DNA of 64,000 bases from Treponema sp. GTDB taxonomy: Bacteria; Spirochaetota; Spirochaetia; Treponematales; Treponemataceae. The stretch is taken from contig JAFYZU010000007.1 of the NCBI GenBank assembly GCA_017548565.1, positions 58,179-122,178 of the forward strand, written 5' to 3'. Made by a program: the position numbers and the translations under genes. Below are positions 35,484 through 44,689 of the stretch, one piece after another. The notes under the pieces were generated by a model. The model saw only the letters and a list, made by a program, of their open reading frames with translations, did no database searches and was not told the origin of the DNA. Each line of letters opens with the position of its first letter. Positions within the stretch are counted from its first letter, which is position 1.

Positions 35484-35495
35484 TGATTTCTGAAT

Positions 35496-35530
35496 AAAAA
35501 AAGCACGAAATTAATTTCGTGCTTTTTTTT
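35496..35530. terminator. Bidirectional terminator between esterase and uxuA
   Basis: AAAAAAGCACGAAAT pairs with ATTTCGTGCTTTTTT around a tiny loop, with A/T runs on both sides. It serves both converging genes. Confidence 0.9.
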
Positions 35531-35531
35531 G

Positions 35532-36638
35532 CTATTTATATAATTTAACACTGCTTCGGTCTATTGTTTTTTCACAGGCTTCCCAAAGACCCTGCAAGTA
35601 TGTAGCACCAAGGGCTCTGTCGTATAAGCCGTAACCAGGCATTGCTTTTTCATCCCAGATCATTCTTCCGTGGTCAGGGCGGATAACTCCGTCAAAGCCT
35701 GTTTCATACAAAGTACGGATAATCTTGAACATATCAAAAGTACCGCAGCTTGAAAGGTGTGCCGATTCCTGGAAGTCTAAAACAGGATCATCAATTGCTG
35801 TATTAAACTTAAGGTTACGTACATGTGCAAAATGAATGCGTCCCTGTGCAGCCTTTATGAATTCACAAAGATCGTTTTTACGGTTTGTACCATAGCTTCC
35901 TGTACAGAAGGTTAATCCGTTATGAGGATTATCTACAGCCTTAAGCATGCGGCAAACCTTATCCTGACTTGTGATGATACGCGGAAGCCCGAATACAGGC
36001 CAGGCAGGATCATCGGGGTGAATTGCCATATCAATATTGTATTTGTCGCAGACCGGCATAATTGCCTTAAGAAAGTAAACAAGGTTATTAAAAAGCTTTT
36101 CTTCGTCTACACTCTTGTACATTTCGAAAAGTTCCTTTACGCGTGCCATGCGCTCAGGTTCCCAGCCCGGAAGGATAAAGCCGTTTGAATCCTTGTCTAT
36201 AGAAGCAAACATCTCTTCGGGTTTTACGCCGTCGATAGCTTTGGAATTATAGGCAAGAACAGTAGAACCGTCTTCGCAAACACGGGCAAGCTCACTTCTT
36301 GTCCAGTCAAAAACAGGCATAAAGTTATAGCACACCATGTGGATGTCTTCCTGGCCCAGTCTTTCCAGAGTTTTAATATAATTTTCGATATATTTATCGC
36401 GGTCGCCGCTTCCGATTTTTATGTCATCGTGAATGTTTACGCTTTCAATACCGGCAATCTTAAGACCTGCATCTTCTACTTCTTTTTTAATCTTCTGAAT
36501 GGCAGAAAGTTCCCAGTCATCTCCCGGAACAGAATCGTATAAAGTTGTAATAACGCCGTGTACGCCCGGTACCTGTCTAATCTGTTTTAAAGTTACTGAA
36601 TCAAAGCCGGTGCCATACCAGCGCAATGTCATCTGCAT
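35532..36638 (-). CDS. uxuA: Mannonate dehydratase
   Basis: Dehydrates D-mannonate to 2-keto-3-deoxygluconate, linking UxuB to KdgK. The 368-residue protein begins MQMTLRWYGTGFDSVTLKQIRQVPGV, the usual UxuA start. It contains IHPDDPAWPVFGLPRI, LTFCTGSYG, RIHFAHVRN and the RPDHGRMIWDE block, which together supply the metal ligands of this TIM-barrel enzyme. AGAGG stands before the ATG. The promoter has a 12-bp ACTAGT palindrome identical to that of eda. It is a single gene ended by a strong bidirectional terminator. Confidence 0.96.
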   Translation of the reverse strand: MQMTLRWYGTGFDSVTLKQIRQVPGVHGVITTLYDSVPGDDWELSAIQKIKKEVEDAGLKIAGIESVNIHDDIKIGSGDRDKYIENYIKTLERLGQEDIHMVCYNFMPVFDWTRSELARVCEDGSTVLAYNSKAIDGVKPEEMFASIDKDSNGFILPGWEPERMARVKELFEMYKSVDEEKLFNNLVYFLKAIMPVCDKYNIDMAIHPDDPAWPVFGLPRIITSQDKVCRMLKAVDNPHNGLTFCTGSYGTNRKNDLCEFIKAAQGRIHFAHVRNLKFNTAIDDPVLDFQESAHLSSCGTFDMFKIIRTLYETGFDGVIRPDHGRMIWDEKAMPGYGLYDRALGATYLQGLWEACEKTIDRSSVKLYK

Positions 36639-36656
36639 AAAAAACCTCTTGATTAC

Positions 36657-36701
36657 TTTATAGCGTATTGTCTGAAATTTTGCAACTTGTATACTAGTAT
36701 A
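36657..36701 (-). promoter_or_regulatory. uxuA promoter with ACTAGT operator
   Basis: TATAAA (36657-36662, minus strand) lies ~36 bases downstream of the perfect palindrome TATACTAGTATA (36690-36701). The palindrome abuts the stop codon of tonB at 36702. Confidence 0.65.
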
Positions 36702-37781
36702 TTACAGTTTTGTAATGTTATAAATGAAGGTTGCCGAAGCATTTCCTTCACCAGGATCAAATTTCCATCGTGAAATATCGGATATTATCTTATCCCTTAC
36801 TGCCTGTGAAAGAAGAGCATCGTTACTCATTTCTATTGATGAGCTGATGACAAAGCCGTTTGGATTTACAGTAAACGTAATTGAAATTCTATAGCTTCTG
36901 TCAATCAGTTTTTTTAAATCATCAGTGAGCGTTATAGATAAACCGCCGTTATAACCGCGTCCCTTTGAGTCTCCATCCCAGCTTAAAGAAATTTCACCGG
37001 TTTTTACGGCAGCACTCACGCTTTGTTCGCCTCGATCTGCACCGTTTCCGTTTCCATTCTGCCGTGCATTTTTAATTGCATCAAGATTTGATTGTGTTGC
37101 GGAAGATGCTTTTTCTGTTTGTGTATTATTTCCTGCAGAGGAATCTGATTTTACAGATACATTCTGTCCGCCGGAAGTTCCTGCAGTACCTGAGAATGAA
37201 TTTGAACCTTCTACCTTTTTCTGAGGAACCTTTGAAGCTGATTCAGCAGAAGATGATTTTTCATCAAAGGATGACCAGTCGAATTCCTTTGCCGGTGCCC
37301 TCTTTGTTTTCTGCTGTTCTGCCATCTGTTCTTCAACACTTTTCTGAAGCGTATAGGTTTTCGGTGCCGAAGTATCAAGCTTTGGTGTTTCTACAGCTTT
37401 TGGAGCAGTTACCTGCTTTTGTTTTTCAAGACGTTTTGCTTCTTTTTTTTCAACCTTAGGCTGCTTTACCGGTTTTGCAGGCTTTGCTTTTGGTAAAGGC
37501 GTTTCATTTTTTTCAACAGCTGTTGAACTTGCAGACTGTTCGCCGCTTTTTGTCTGAGTTGTTTCCTGAGCAGTTGTTTTAATTTCAATAGGTTCTTCTT
37601 TTACCTCAAGCGGAGGAAGTACAATCTGAACTGTTTTAAATTTTTTATCTTTTATAAGAGGCTTGGAATACAGAAATCCAAGAAAACATAGCATCACAAG
37701 AACAAAAGTTGATACTGCACTTAAAAGCGTGCTTCCTGAACGAGGATTGCTGTCTTTTCCAAACAAAGGTCTTACAATCAT
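36702..37781 (-). CDS. TonB-like energy transducer
   Basis: A 359-residue protein with one membrane helix at ~17-40. A long Pro/Lys/Glu/Ser-rich periplasmic spacer (~45-270) follows. The ~85-residue C-terminal domain (GLSITLTDDLKKLI...ISITFTVNPNGFVISSSIEMS...SRWKFDPGEG) matches the TonB/TolA C-terminal fold, including the 'W-x-F-x-P' that is common there. TonB couples the proton motive force, through ExbB/ExbD, to outer-membrane processes. Its ATG overlaps the exbD stop (ATGA-type coupling). No TonB-dependent receptor with a plug domain lies nearby, so the outer-membrane partner may be the 38842-40425 protein. Confidence 0.8.
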   Translation of the reverse strand: MIVRPLFGKDSNPRSGSTLLSAVSTFVLVMLCFLGFLYSKPLIKDKKFKTVQIVLPPLEVKEEPIEIKTTAQETTQTKSGEQSASSTAVEKNETPLPKAKPAKPVKQPKVEKKEAKRLEKQKQVTAPKAVETPKLDTSAPKTYTLQKSVEEQMAEQQKTKRAPAKEFDWSSFDEKSSSAESASKVPQKKVEGSNSFSGTAGTSGGQNVSVKSDSSAGNNTQTEKASSATQSNLDAIKNARQNGNGNGADRGEQSVSAAVKTGEISLSWDGDSKGRGYNGGLSITLTDDLKKLIDRSYRISITFTVNPNGFVISSSIEMSNDALLSQAVRDKIISDISRWKFDPGEGNASATFIYNITKL

Positions 37782-38191
37782 TCTTCTGCGGTAGTCCTCA
37801 GATTAATTACAGAAAAACCATTTTCGCGGATTACATCAAACATTTTAACTATTGTTCCGTTCGTTACTTCTGAATCGGCTTCGAGGCTTACAGGAAATTC
37901 ATCCTTCGAAACTTTACCCGTATCAAAACCGGCAAGACAGGATCCTAGATTTTCATATTCAATCTGTTCATCGTTAAAGAACATTTTTCCGTCTTCATCA
38001 ATTGCAATCGTAATTCCAAGAACAGATGTGCCTTCTGCCGTATGACTCGTCGGTAAATTTAATTTTATTCCCGGAAGAACTGCAAAAGTCGTAGAAACAA
38101 GAAAGAACAGAATTAACTGAAAAACAATATCAATCATCGGAGTCATATCAACATTTGATTGAATCTGACCGCGTTTTGTCCTTAACCTCAT
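37778..38191 (-). CDS. exbD: ExbD/TolR-family biopolymer transport protein
   Basis: A 137-residue inner-membrane protein with one helix (~20-42). The hallmark DMTPMIDIVFQLILFFLVSTTF carries the proton-conducting Asp in the helix. The periplasmic domain ends FSVINLRT. It forms the proton channel with ExbB. It starts on the base after the exbB stop and overlaps tonB, so the three are strictly coupled. Confidence 0.92.
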   Translation of the reverse strand: MRLRTKRGQIQSNVDMTPMIDIVFQLILFFLVSTTFAVLPGIKLNLPTSHTAEGTSVLGITIAIDEDGKMFFNDEQIEYENLGSCLAGFDTGKVSKDEFPVSLEADSEVTNGTIVKMFDVIRENGFSVINLRTTAEE

Positions 38192-38803
38192 TTATCGTAC
38201 CCTTCCAGAAAGCTTTAATACAACAGTTGTGACCTGTGCATCCATTTCTACAATAAATTTATTTACACGCGAAATAAAGAAATTATGGAAAATCAAAGAC
38301 GGGATTGAAACACAAAGTCCGGCAACTGTAGTTACAAGCGCTTCGGCAATTGCGGCTGCAAGTAATGCAGGGTCTCCCATTGAACCACCGGCTCCCAGTA
38401 CACCGAATGCCTTGATGTTTCCTGTTACTGTTCCTAAAAGACCAAGCAGTGTGGCAATATTTGCAATGGTACCAAGTGGAGTCAGAAGATGCTCATATTT
38501 TGGAATTGCAAGATCCATTTCTGCTTCTACCATATCACGAAGGTCACGCTCATCATAATGACGGCAATCAAGTGCCCGGATTACGACCTGTGCAAGAGGT
38601 GTATCTGCCGAAGCACATTCCGAAGCACATCGTTCATAATCACCTACCGAAAGAGAATCTGTAATATCACGCACAAGCTGTTTATCTCTTTTACGAACAG
38701 TGAAAAAATAAATGCATCTTTCTATGATAATATAACATGAAAGAATTCCACATATAATGATTGGAATCATCAGGATTCCACCGGATTTTAATGTCTGTAA
38801 CAT
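38192..38803 (-). CDS. exbB: ExbB/TolQ/MotA-family proton channel
   Basis: A 203-residue membrane protein. It has an N-terminal helix (~10-28, GGILMIPIIICGILSCYIII), a cytoplasmic loop, and two C-terminal helices. These contain LLTPLGTIANIATLLGLLGTVTGNIKAF and ALVTTVAGLCVSIPSLI, with the conserved Thr residues of the channel. It pairs with ExbD. AGGAG precedes the ATG. The gene follows the outer-membrane protein gene by 38 bases on the same strand. Confidence 0.93.
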   Translation of the reverse strand: MLQTLKSGGILMIPIIICGILSCYIIIERCIYFFTVRKRDKQLVRDITDSLSVGDYERCASECASADTPLAQVVIRALDCRHYDERDLRDMVEAEMDLAIPKYEHLLTPLGTIANIATLLGLLGTVTGNIKAFGVLGAGGSMGDPALLAAAIAEALVTTVAGLCVSIPSLIFHNFFISRVNKFIVEMDAQVTTVVLKLSGRVR

Positions 38804-38841
38804 CTTTTCTATAACTCCTGTCTATATATATTAAACAATCA

Positions 38842-40425
38842 TCAGAACACAAAGTTAAAGGTAAGTTTTACATTACCACCTTCACCAATATACTGTCCCG
38901 CATAGATTCTTTCACTTGCACTGAACAGCTTGAGAACATCCTCAGCGCGAAGAACAAGCTTCATCGAATCTGAAACCTTAACGAAACATTCAAGATTCAA
39001 TACCGGAGTTTTATCCTCACCGGCAAGTAAAATTAAAGTTCCGATATCTGCACCCCAAACTGCATCCTTGTCCTGTAACGAAAGATTAACATCGAGAGCA
39101 TTTTCGTTTTTTAATGCAGGAACTTCAATCCAGCAGGTATTCCAGAGTGCAGTAACCGTAAAGATTTTATATTTATAGATACATTTTATGTTTGTGTCAA
39201 ATTCATTTCTCTTGATTGATTTAAATCCGTATAAACCGGAAACAAGTGATGATGAAGTGTAATCAGGCTGAACGCAGTAATTGTCAAAGGCAGTAGCCCT
39301 GAATTCCATTCCTGTTTCGGCAGTAAAGCTTTCCATAATCGGGAACGATACATTCATTGCTCCAAACCAGTCAGTCTGTTCTGTAGAAAGTAAACTGCAC
39401 GCAGTAAATTTATAATCCTTTTCTAACTGCGATTTAATGACTGCAGATGAATCAAGCCCTCCGCTCAGGCTTATTGAAACCGGTCTGTCGGCAAATTTAA
39501 TCGGTATGTAAGAATCTAAAGAAACCTTAAACGGAAAAATATTTTTTGCCTGTGCATTTTTTGAAAAAACATAAGCAGCACTTGTATTTAAAAGAATCAC
39601 GTCATTTTTATATGAAAAATCGAGCTGAACGCATGTTCTTACAAAATTTTCCGCAAAGCCTGCCGTAAAATCTATGCCAGCAGTAATTGAATCAGAAGCG
39701 AATGTTAACGAAGTAAAAGGATTCAAATTAAAATCAGATGAAAATTTTATCCAGTCATCTACGGTTACCGATGATGAAGCAATATCAACAAAGCGGAAAT
39801 AATAATCAGCAGAAAGACCTGTTTCAAGGTTCCAGTCCTTCGTTAAACTCCAGTCAAACATGAAAGAAGCAGTAATAAAATCCTGATTCACACTTGCAAT
39901 ATTATCTGTTTTACTTTGAAGACCGTTTCCGTTATCCTCATAACCTCCCGATAAATTCAAACTAAACTTATTCCATTTAAATGTTTTATCTAAAGAAATC
40001 AGATTATTCCTGTGATTAAAAAGATTGCTCACACTTTTCGAGGCATAACCGTTTGCCGAATCGTGACTGAAAACAAGCTTAAACGGATTCTCTGTCGTTC
40101 CTGTTACACTAAAGCTTCCGGTAATTGAAGAAGGATATCCGCCACCGATCGTTCCCACAAGAAACAGATTCTTGTTTTTCTGATTATTGTCCGAAGACTT
40201 CTGACCGGACGCACCGTTATTTATTTCCGGAAGCTTTGGTACAAGTTCACCAGATCCTTCAGGAACCGATACAACATCATTAAAATCAGGGACAGGGACA
40301 TTTTCTTCATCAACTGAATTTGTAGAAACAACTGTCGTTAACTCCGGCAGTTCGATTTTTTCATTCTGCGCAAAAACAAAATTAAAGATAAACAGAATAA
40401 TGACTATCAAAAAAAATCTTTTCAT
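38842..40425 (-). CDS. Outer-membrane beta-barrel protein of the TonB operon
   Basis: A 527-residue protein with a signal peptide (MKRFFLIVIILFIFNFVFAQ). A short Pro/Val-rich linker (~20-75) follows, then a long region of amphipathic beta strands ending V-K-L-T-F-N-F-V-F, an outer-membrane C-terminus. There is no visible TonB box or plug domain, so it is not a standard TonB-dependent receptor. It lies between the TPR protein and exbB in one operon. It probably works with TonB-ExbBD as an outer-membrane partner; that is inference from position. Confidence 0.7.
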   Translation of the reverse strand: MKRFFLIVIILFIFNFVFAQNEKIELPELTTVVSTNSVDEENVPVPDFNDVVSVPEGSGELVPKLPEINNGASGQKSSDNNQKNKNLFLVGTIGGGYPSSITGSFSVTGTTENPFKLVFSHDSANGYASKSVSNLFNHRNNLISLDKTFKWNKFSLNLSGGYEDNGNGLQSKTDNIASVNQDFITASFMFDWSLTKDWNLETGLSADYYFRFVDIASSSVTVDDWIKFSSDFNLNPFTSLTFASDSITAGIDFTAGFAENFVRTCVQLDFSYKNDVILLNTSAAYVFSKNAQAKNIFPFKVSLDSYIPIKFADRPVSISLSGGLDSSAVIKSQLEKDYKFTACSLLSTEQTDWFGAMNVSFPIMESFTAETGMEFRATAFDNYCVQPDYTSSSLVSGLYGFKSIKRNEFDTNIKCIYKYKIFTVTALWNTCWIEVPALKNENALDVNLSLQDKDAVWGADIGTLILLAGEDKTPVLNLECFVKVSDSMKLVLRAEDVLKLFSASERIYAGQYIGEGGNVKLTFNFVF

Positions 40426-40437
40426 ATTTCAATCCTT

Positions 40438-43296
40438 TTATTTTATGAGTTTATTAACATTCTTTGCCTGTTTTGTCTGAGGATAAAGCTGAATCAGAAG
40501 CTTTGCAGTTTCACGGGCATCTGCTTTCATTCCTTCAAGAACAAATGAATCTGTTGCAGAATACAGACTTGCAGCAGCATCCGAATCCTTGCCGCTCAAA
40601 CGATATAATTCTGCCGCCTTCAAAAACATCTGTGCTGCTTTCTTATTCTGCCCCTCTGATTTATTATAGCGTGCGATTATATCTGCATTCGAAGCCGCAT
40701 ATAAAAGCTCATCTGAATCCTTCTGTAAAGGAAGAAGCTCGTTAGCAAGACTATATGCATCCTTCATTGAACCGAATTCTGAATAGAGCTTTACAAGTTC
40801 AGTTCCAGCGATTCTTCCCTTCTTTGTTGATTTTTTACCAAGTTTTTCATACTGAGACTGTTTTTCAACAATACGCCGGTCAGTTCCAGTGGTAATCTTT
40901 TCAAGTTCAACAAGGCGTTTTATTGTTCCGTCACTTTCTGCCTGATCCTGATATTCATCTGCAAGAATACGTGCAATCCCAAGTGCCTCACCATAATTTT
41001 CAAGCGCATAGTATGCTTTAAGAAGATTAGAATAAGCTCCGTAAATGTAAATGCTCTTCGGATAATTTGCGATAAGGTATTTATTCTGCATTATCGACCG
41101 GTTGTACTGTTTTATGTAAAGATTACATTCGGCACAGAAATAATATGAAGCATCGCAATATTTACCGCTCGGATAATTCATAAGATACTGATTGAATCTT
41201 TCGCCTGCTTTTTCATATTCGCCGTTAAGATAAAACAGTTCACCCCGTCTGTAAAGTGCATCCTGTGCTTCCTTTGATTTAGGAAAAGCATTGTATGTCT
41301 TTTCATAATAAACATCTGCATTGTTATAATCCTTTGATTTTTCATAAATCTGGGCGGTCTTATATAAACATGTAAGATTAAAATCACTTTTTCCGTTAAG
41401 ATATGGAGAAAGAACTTTAATTGCCTTGTCATAATTTTTACTGTCACTGTAAATTTCCGAACAGAAAAGAATTGCTTCATGCTTGTCATCCTCGTTATAA
41501 GAAATCTTTACAAGCTCCTCGGCATAAACTGCTGCCTGTGGATAATCATTGAGCATTACTGCACATTTTGCCGCAAGTGAATAAGCACGCCTGTTCAAAA
41601 GAGCATTTGAAGAAGAACGCGATACATAATTCTTAAACGATTTGTATGAAGTCTGATACTGTCCAAGCTTATACTGTGCAAAGGCCTTGTAAAAATACGA
41701 TTCATCCTGATATCCGTAAGCAGATGCATAATTCTTGATATATGAATCAAAAGCGGTTATTGCTTCTTCCCATTTTCCAAGATTAATTGCACAAAGCGCA
41801 CATAAATATCCGCTGACCGGCTGACCGGCTGTTTTCGAATGCTTGTAAGCTGCTTCCCATTTTTTCTGACAGTAAAGCACCTTGGCAAACTCAAACCGGT
41901 TTTTAGGATCAAGCTGTCCTTTAGAATTCAAGGCAACGTAAACAGCTGCCGACTCGTCATATTTACCCAGACGTGCAAGAACATTTGCATATAAAAGCTG
42001 CGATTTCGGTGAATCATATTTTTTCAGGATTTTTTCTGCTTCTTCATAATTTCCCGATTTATAATACGATGCAGCTCCGATATACGAGGAATGTTCATCC
42101 GGATTTTTAACTCTGTTAAAAGCTTTTAAAGCATCATTCCATTTTCCAGCAATCGCATAGCAGTTAGAAAGAGTCGCATAATAAGAATCCTTTATAGAAA
42201 TATCCTTGGAAACAATCACTGAAGTTTCTATTGTCTTTAATTCTTCTGCAAACTGCTCTGCCTGACTTTGCGTAAGACAACCATCCACCTTAATTTTTGT
42301 TTCATAAATCCTGATGATATTCAGCGTATCGTCAGTAGCATTCTGTTTTGCATAAGAAAAACATTCCTTTGCTTTTATGTAATTCTGGAGATTATACGAA
42401 TCAATTCCCATCCTCAGCCAGAAATCACTAAGAAGATATGTAAAATTTTCTGTATTAGTATCAAGCTTCTGAACTATTTGAGACGGATTAAAATCTATCC
42501 TGTTTCTATGAGAGACTGCATAGGCACCTTTGAGCGCATTTACTGCAAGCACTCCATCCTTTGATTCTATAAGGCTGCAGTAAATATCAAACGCCTTCAA
42601 GGGATTTTTATTTTTTTCATAGCAGGATGCAATCTTATATTGCAGAAGACTATAAGTCTCTTCAGAAAAATCACCGGGTGTAAGTTTTTCGAACAGTGAA
42701 ACTGCTTTTTTATATTCCCGTAAATTTTCATAAGTATCGATTAATAGAAAAAGTGCTTCGTCATAATCAGCTTTTTCATAAACACTTCCATCGGCAATTA
42801 CACTTTCAAGCGGTTTCTGTGCCTTTTTATATTCGTTTAATTCATTGAAAACCTTTCCTGCCCAGAAAACTGACTTTGCCCTGTACACATCCTCAGGTTT
42901 ATTTACACCGGCAGACTCATGAAAATCATTCAAGGCAGTTTTTTTCAATCCAAGATTATAATCACAAAGTCCGAGTACAAAAAATGCCCTTGAATAATCA
43001 TCGCTGTTTTTCTGAATAGAAGCAGCAGCCCTTAAAACACATGCTTTTGCATCATCATAATTCTTGAGGCTGTTCAACGCTTCTGCTTTATGAATAAGTG
43101 CAGAATTCAAAAAAACGGAATTCGGATACTGCTTTTCAAGATAATCTGCTTTTTCAATCACTCCGGGATAATAACTTACCGCTGAATATGAACAAAGGTC
43201 TTTATATACAGAAGTTTCTGAAGGAATGCCCTGAGAAAATACACTGATATTTGAAATCAGAAAAAAAGATAAAAATGTAAGGATTATTTTTTTCAT
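40438..43296 (-). CDS. Large periplasmic TPR protein
   Basis: A 952-residue exported protein (signal MKKIILTFLSFFLISNISVFSQG) built almost entirely of tetratricopeptide-like helical repeats from ~30 to the end. Typical repeats are AFFVLGLCDYNLGLKKTAL, ASYYKSGNYEEAEKILKKY, AFAQYKLGQYQTSYKSF and RGELFYLNGEYEKAGERF, about 20 in all. The middle repeats resemble YbgF/CpoB/BamD-type periplasmic TPRs. It is the second gene of the operon leading to exbB-exbD-tonB. TPR solenoids scaffold complexes, so it may assemble the energised outer-membrane machine; the cargo is unknown. Confidence 0.8.
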   Translation of the reverse strand: MKKIILTFLSFFLISNISVFSQGIPSETSVYKDLCSYSAVSYYPGVIEKADYLEKQYPNSVFLNSALIHKAEALNSLKNYDDAKACVLRAAASIQKNSDDYSRAFFVLGLCDYNLGLKKTALNDFHESAGVNKPEDVYRAKSVFWAGKVFNELNEYKKAQKPLESVIADGSVYEKADYDEALFLLIDTYENLREYKKAVSLFEKLTPGDFSEETYSLLQYKIASCYEKNKNPLKAFDIYCSLIESKDGVLAVNALKGAYAVSHRNRIDFNPSQIVQKLDTNTENFTYLLSDFWLRMGIDSYNLQNYIKAKECFSYAKQNATDDTLNIIRIYETKIKVDGCLTQSQAEQFAEELKTIETSVIVSKDISIKDSYYATLSNCYAIAGKWNDALKAFNRVKNPDEHSSYIGAASYYKSGNYEEAEKILKKYDSPKSQLLYANVLARLGKYDESAAVYVALNSKGQLDPKNRFEFAKVLYCQKKWEAAYKHSKTAGQPVSGYLCALCAINLGKWEEAITAFDSYIKNYASAYGYQDESYFYKAFAQYKLGQYQTSYKSFKNYVSRSSSNALLNRRAYSLAAKCAVMLNDYPQAAVYAEELVKISYNEDDKHEAILFCSEIYSDSKNYDKAIKVLSPYLNGKSDFNLTCLYKTAQIYEKSKDYNNADVYYEKTYNAFPKSKEAQDALYRRGELFYLNGEYEKAGERFNQYLMNYPSGKYCDASYYFCAECNLYIKQYNRSIMQNKYLIANYPKSIYIYGAYSNLLKAYYALENYGEALGIARILADEYQDQAESDGTIKRLVELEKITTGTDRRIVEKQSQYEKLGKKSTKKGRIAGTELVKLYSEFGSMKDAYSLANELLPLQKDSDELLYAASNADIIARYNKSEGQNKKAAQMFLKAAELYRLSGKDSDAAASLYSATDSFVLEGMKADARETAKLLIQLYPQTKQAKNVNKLIK

Positions 43297-43311
43297 AACA
43301 AACGCTTTCCA

Positions 43312-44664
43312 TTACTCAGGATAAAATCTTTCGGTAGCCCTCACCCTTGTAAAATAAACATAATCCTGAGAATAATATAGAATAAAATCATCAAGAGATT
43401 TTGGCTTTCCGTTAATAAAAACATAACAGCCGAAAACACCCTTTTCATCAAAATACGGGAAGAAAGCGGCGCAGTCATTGAACACCTTTATTTCAGGAGA
43501 AACCGTCCTGTCTGTTTCGCGGATTGCACCAAAATAAAAGCTTCCTGATTCAGTTGCCGCAAGAACATAAAGAAGAGATTTTAATGCACTTACAGAATAT
43601 CCTGTATTTTCAATAAAAGTTACCTGCGATTTTATTCCATCAGGAGTGTTGATTGCCGAAAAAAGATTTCTTGTAACATCAACACCTGAATTTTTAAAAT
43701 TATAATTTTTTCCTGTATAAACAGAAATGATTTTTGACGAGAGATTCCTTACCCAGTCAAGTGAAAAATAAAGAGGATATCTTCGTGAAAATTTTCCCTG
43801 CCAGCTTGTATCATTTACTTTCACTGTTTCCACAATGAGAGAAGATCTGTTAAGCTGTGTACCAGTAATCGGTTTTACAATTCCATCTGCGATCCATTTT
43901 GCAAAACCGGCAGACGAAAGATAAAATCTGTCTTCCTTTGCATCTATCGGTAAAGGCTCACTTGTTGTGATTTTTATGAGGTTATTATTTTCGTCGTACA
44001 TGGCGTCATCGGTATACAGAATTTTCGTACACTTCTGATTGATTACTGCCGCCATAGAATGAATGTTATCGTATATTTTATCCTTTACATCAATATAATT
44101 CCAAGGAATAGATTTCTGGGTAAGCTTTAATACTTCATCAAACGAAGCGGTATAGAATTTTTCAAAAGGAACACCTGTTGCCACTCCCTTTGCAGCGTAA
44201 TTATTAAAAATGATTAAATCGGCTGTTGAAGTTTTACCCTTTGGTGAAAACTGAACGAACACCTGCGAATCTGCAGTACAGTAATATCTTATGCAAAGAG
44301 GTTTATCATCGGCTTTATTCTTTATTAAAACCCAGCTGCCTCTGCAGGTTCCTGTAAACGCTTCTTTTTCAGAATATTCAATTTTTGAAGCCGATATGAA
44401 TTTATAACTTGTAAGTGTACTTGAAGAAACGATGATATTATAAGTTACATCTGTTTCTTCAAGAGATACCTGAAATTTTTCACCGGCAGGATTTGAAATT
44501 ATTTCCGGCTGATTTAACCTTACGTTTATTAAAGGGGCATCGAACCATTTTTCAATAAGTGTTTTTCTTATTTCCGATGAATCCGGTACATTCCACGAAT
44601 TGTAAGCGGCAAAGACAGGAAAAAACATCAGTATGCCAAGCATTACAAAAAATGACTTTTTCAT
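43312..44664 (-). CDS. Secreted protein of unknown function, first gene of the TonB operon
   Basis: A 450-residue protein with a signal peptide (MKKSFFVMLGILMFFPVFA) and AAGGGGG upstream of the ATG. It is beta-rich with Lys, Asp and Tyr and no membrane helices. The segments 'GSWVLIKNKADDKPLCIRYY', 'ADLIIFNNYAAKGVATGVPFEKFY' and 'YPLYFSLDWVRNLSSKI' suggest a globular domain, but I do not recognise a family. It precedes the TPR protein by 15 bases on the same strand. Confidence 0.65.
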   Translation of the reverse strand: MKKSFFVMLGILMFFPVFAAYNSWNVPDSSEIRKTLIEKWFDAPLINVRLNQPEIISNPAGEKFQVSLEETDVTYNIIVSSSTLTSYKFISASKIEYSEKEAFTGTCRGSWVLIKNKADDKPLCIRYYCTADSQVFVQFSPKGKTSTADLIIFNNYAAKGVATGVPFEKFYTASFDEVLKLTQKSIPWNYIDVKDKIYDNIHSMAAVINQKCTKILYTDDAMYDENNNLIKITTSEPLPIDAKEDRFYLSSAGFAKWIADGIVKPITGTQLNRSSLIVETVKVNDTSWQGKFSRRYPLYFSLDWVRNLSSKIISVYTGKNYNFKNSGVDVTRNLFSAINTPDGIKSQVTFIENTGYSVSALKSLLYVLAATESGSFYFGAIRETDRTVSPEIKVFNDCAAFFPYFDEKGVFGCYVFINGKPKSLDDFILYYSQDYVYFTRVRATERFYPE

Positions 44665-44689
44665 ATTTCAATTCCCCCTTAAAATCATT

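Noticed and set aside
38889..38900. Repeat copy in the TonB-operon outer-membrane protein (TGTCCC)
   Set aside because: Matches only six bases, without the RYCCTC half.
40286..40300. GGGACAGGGACA as a tandem repeat member
   Set aside because: A short period-6 run coding V-P-V-P; lacks both flanks of the family.
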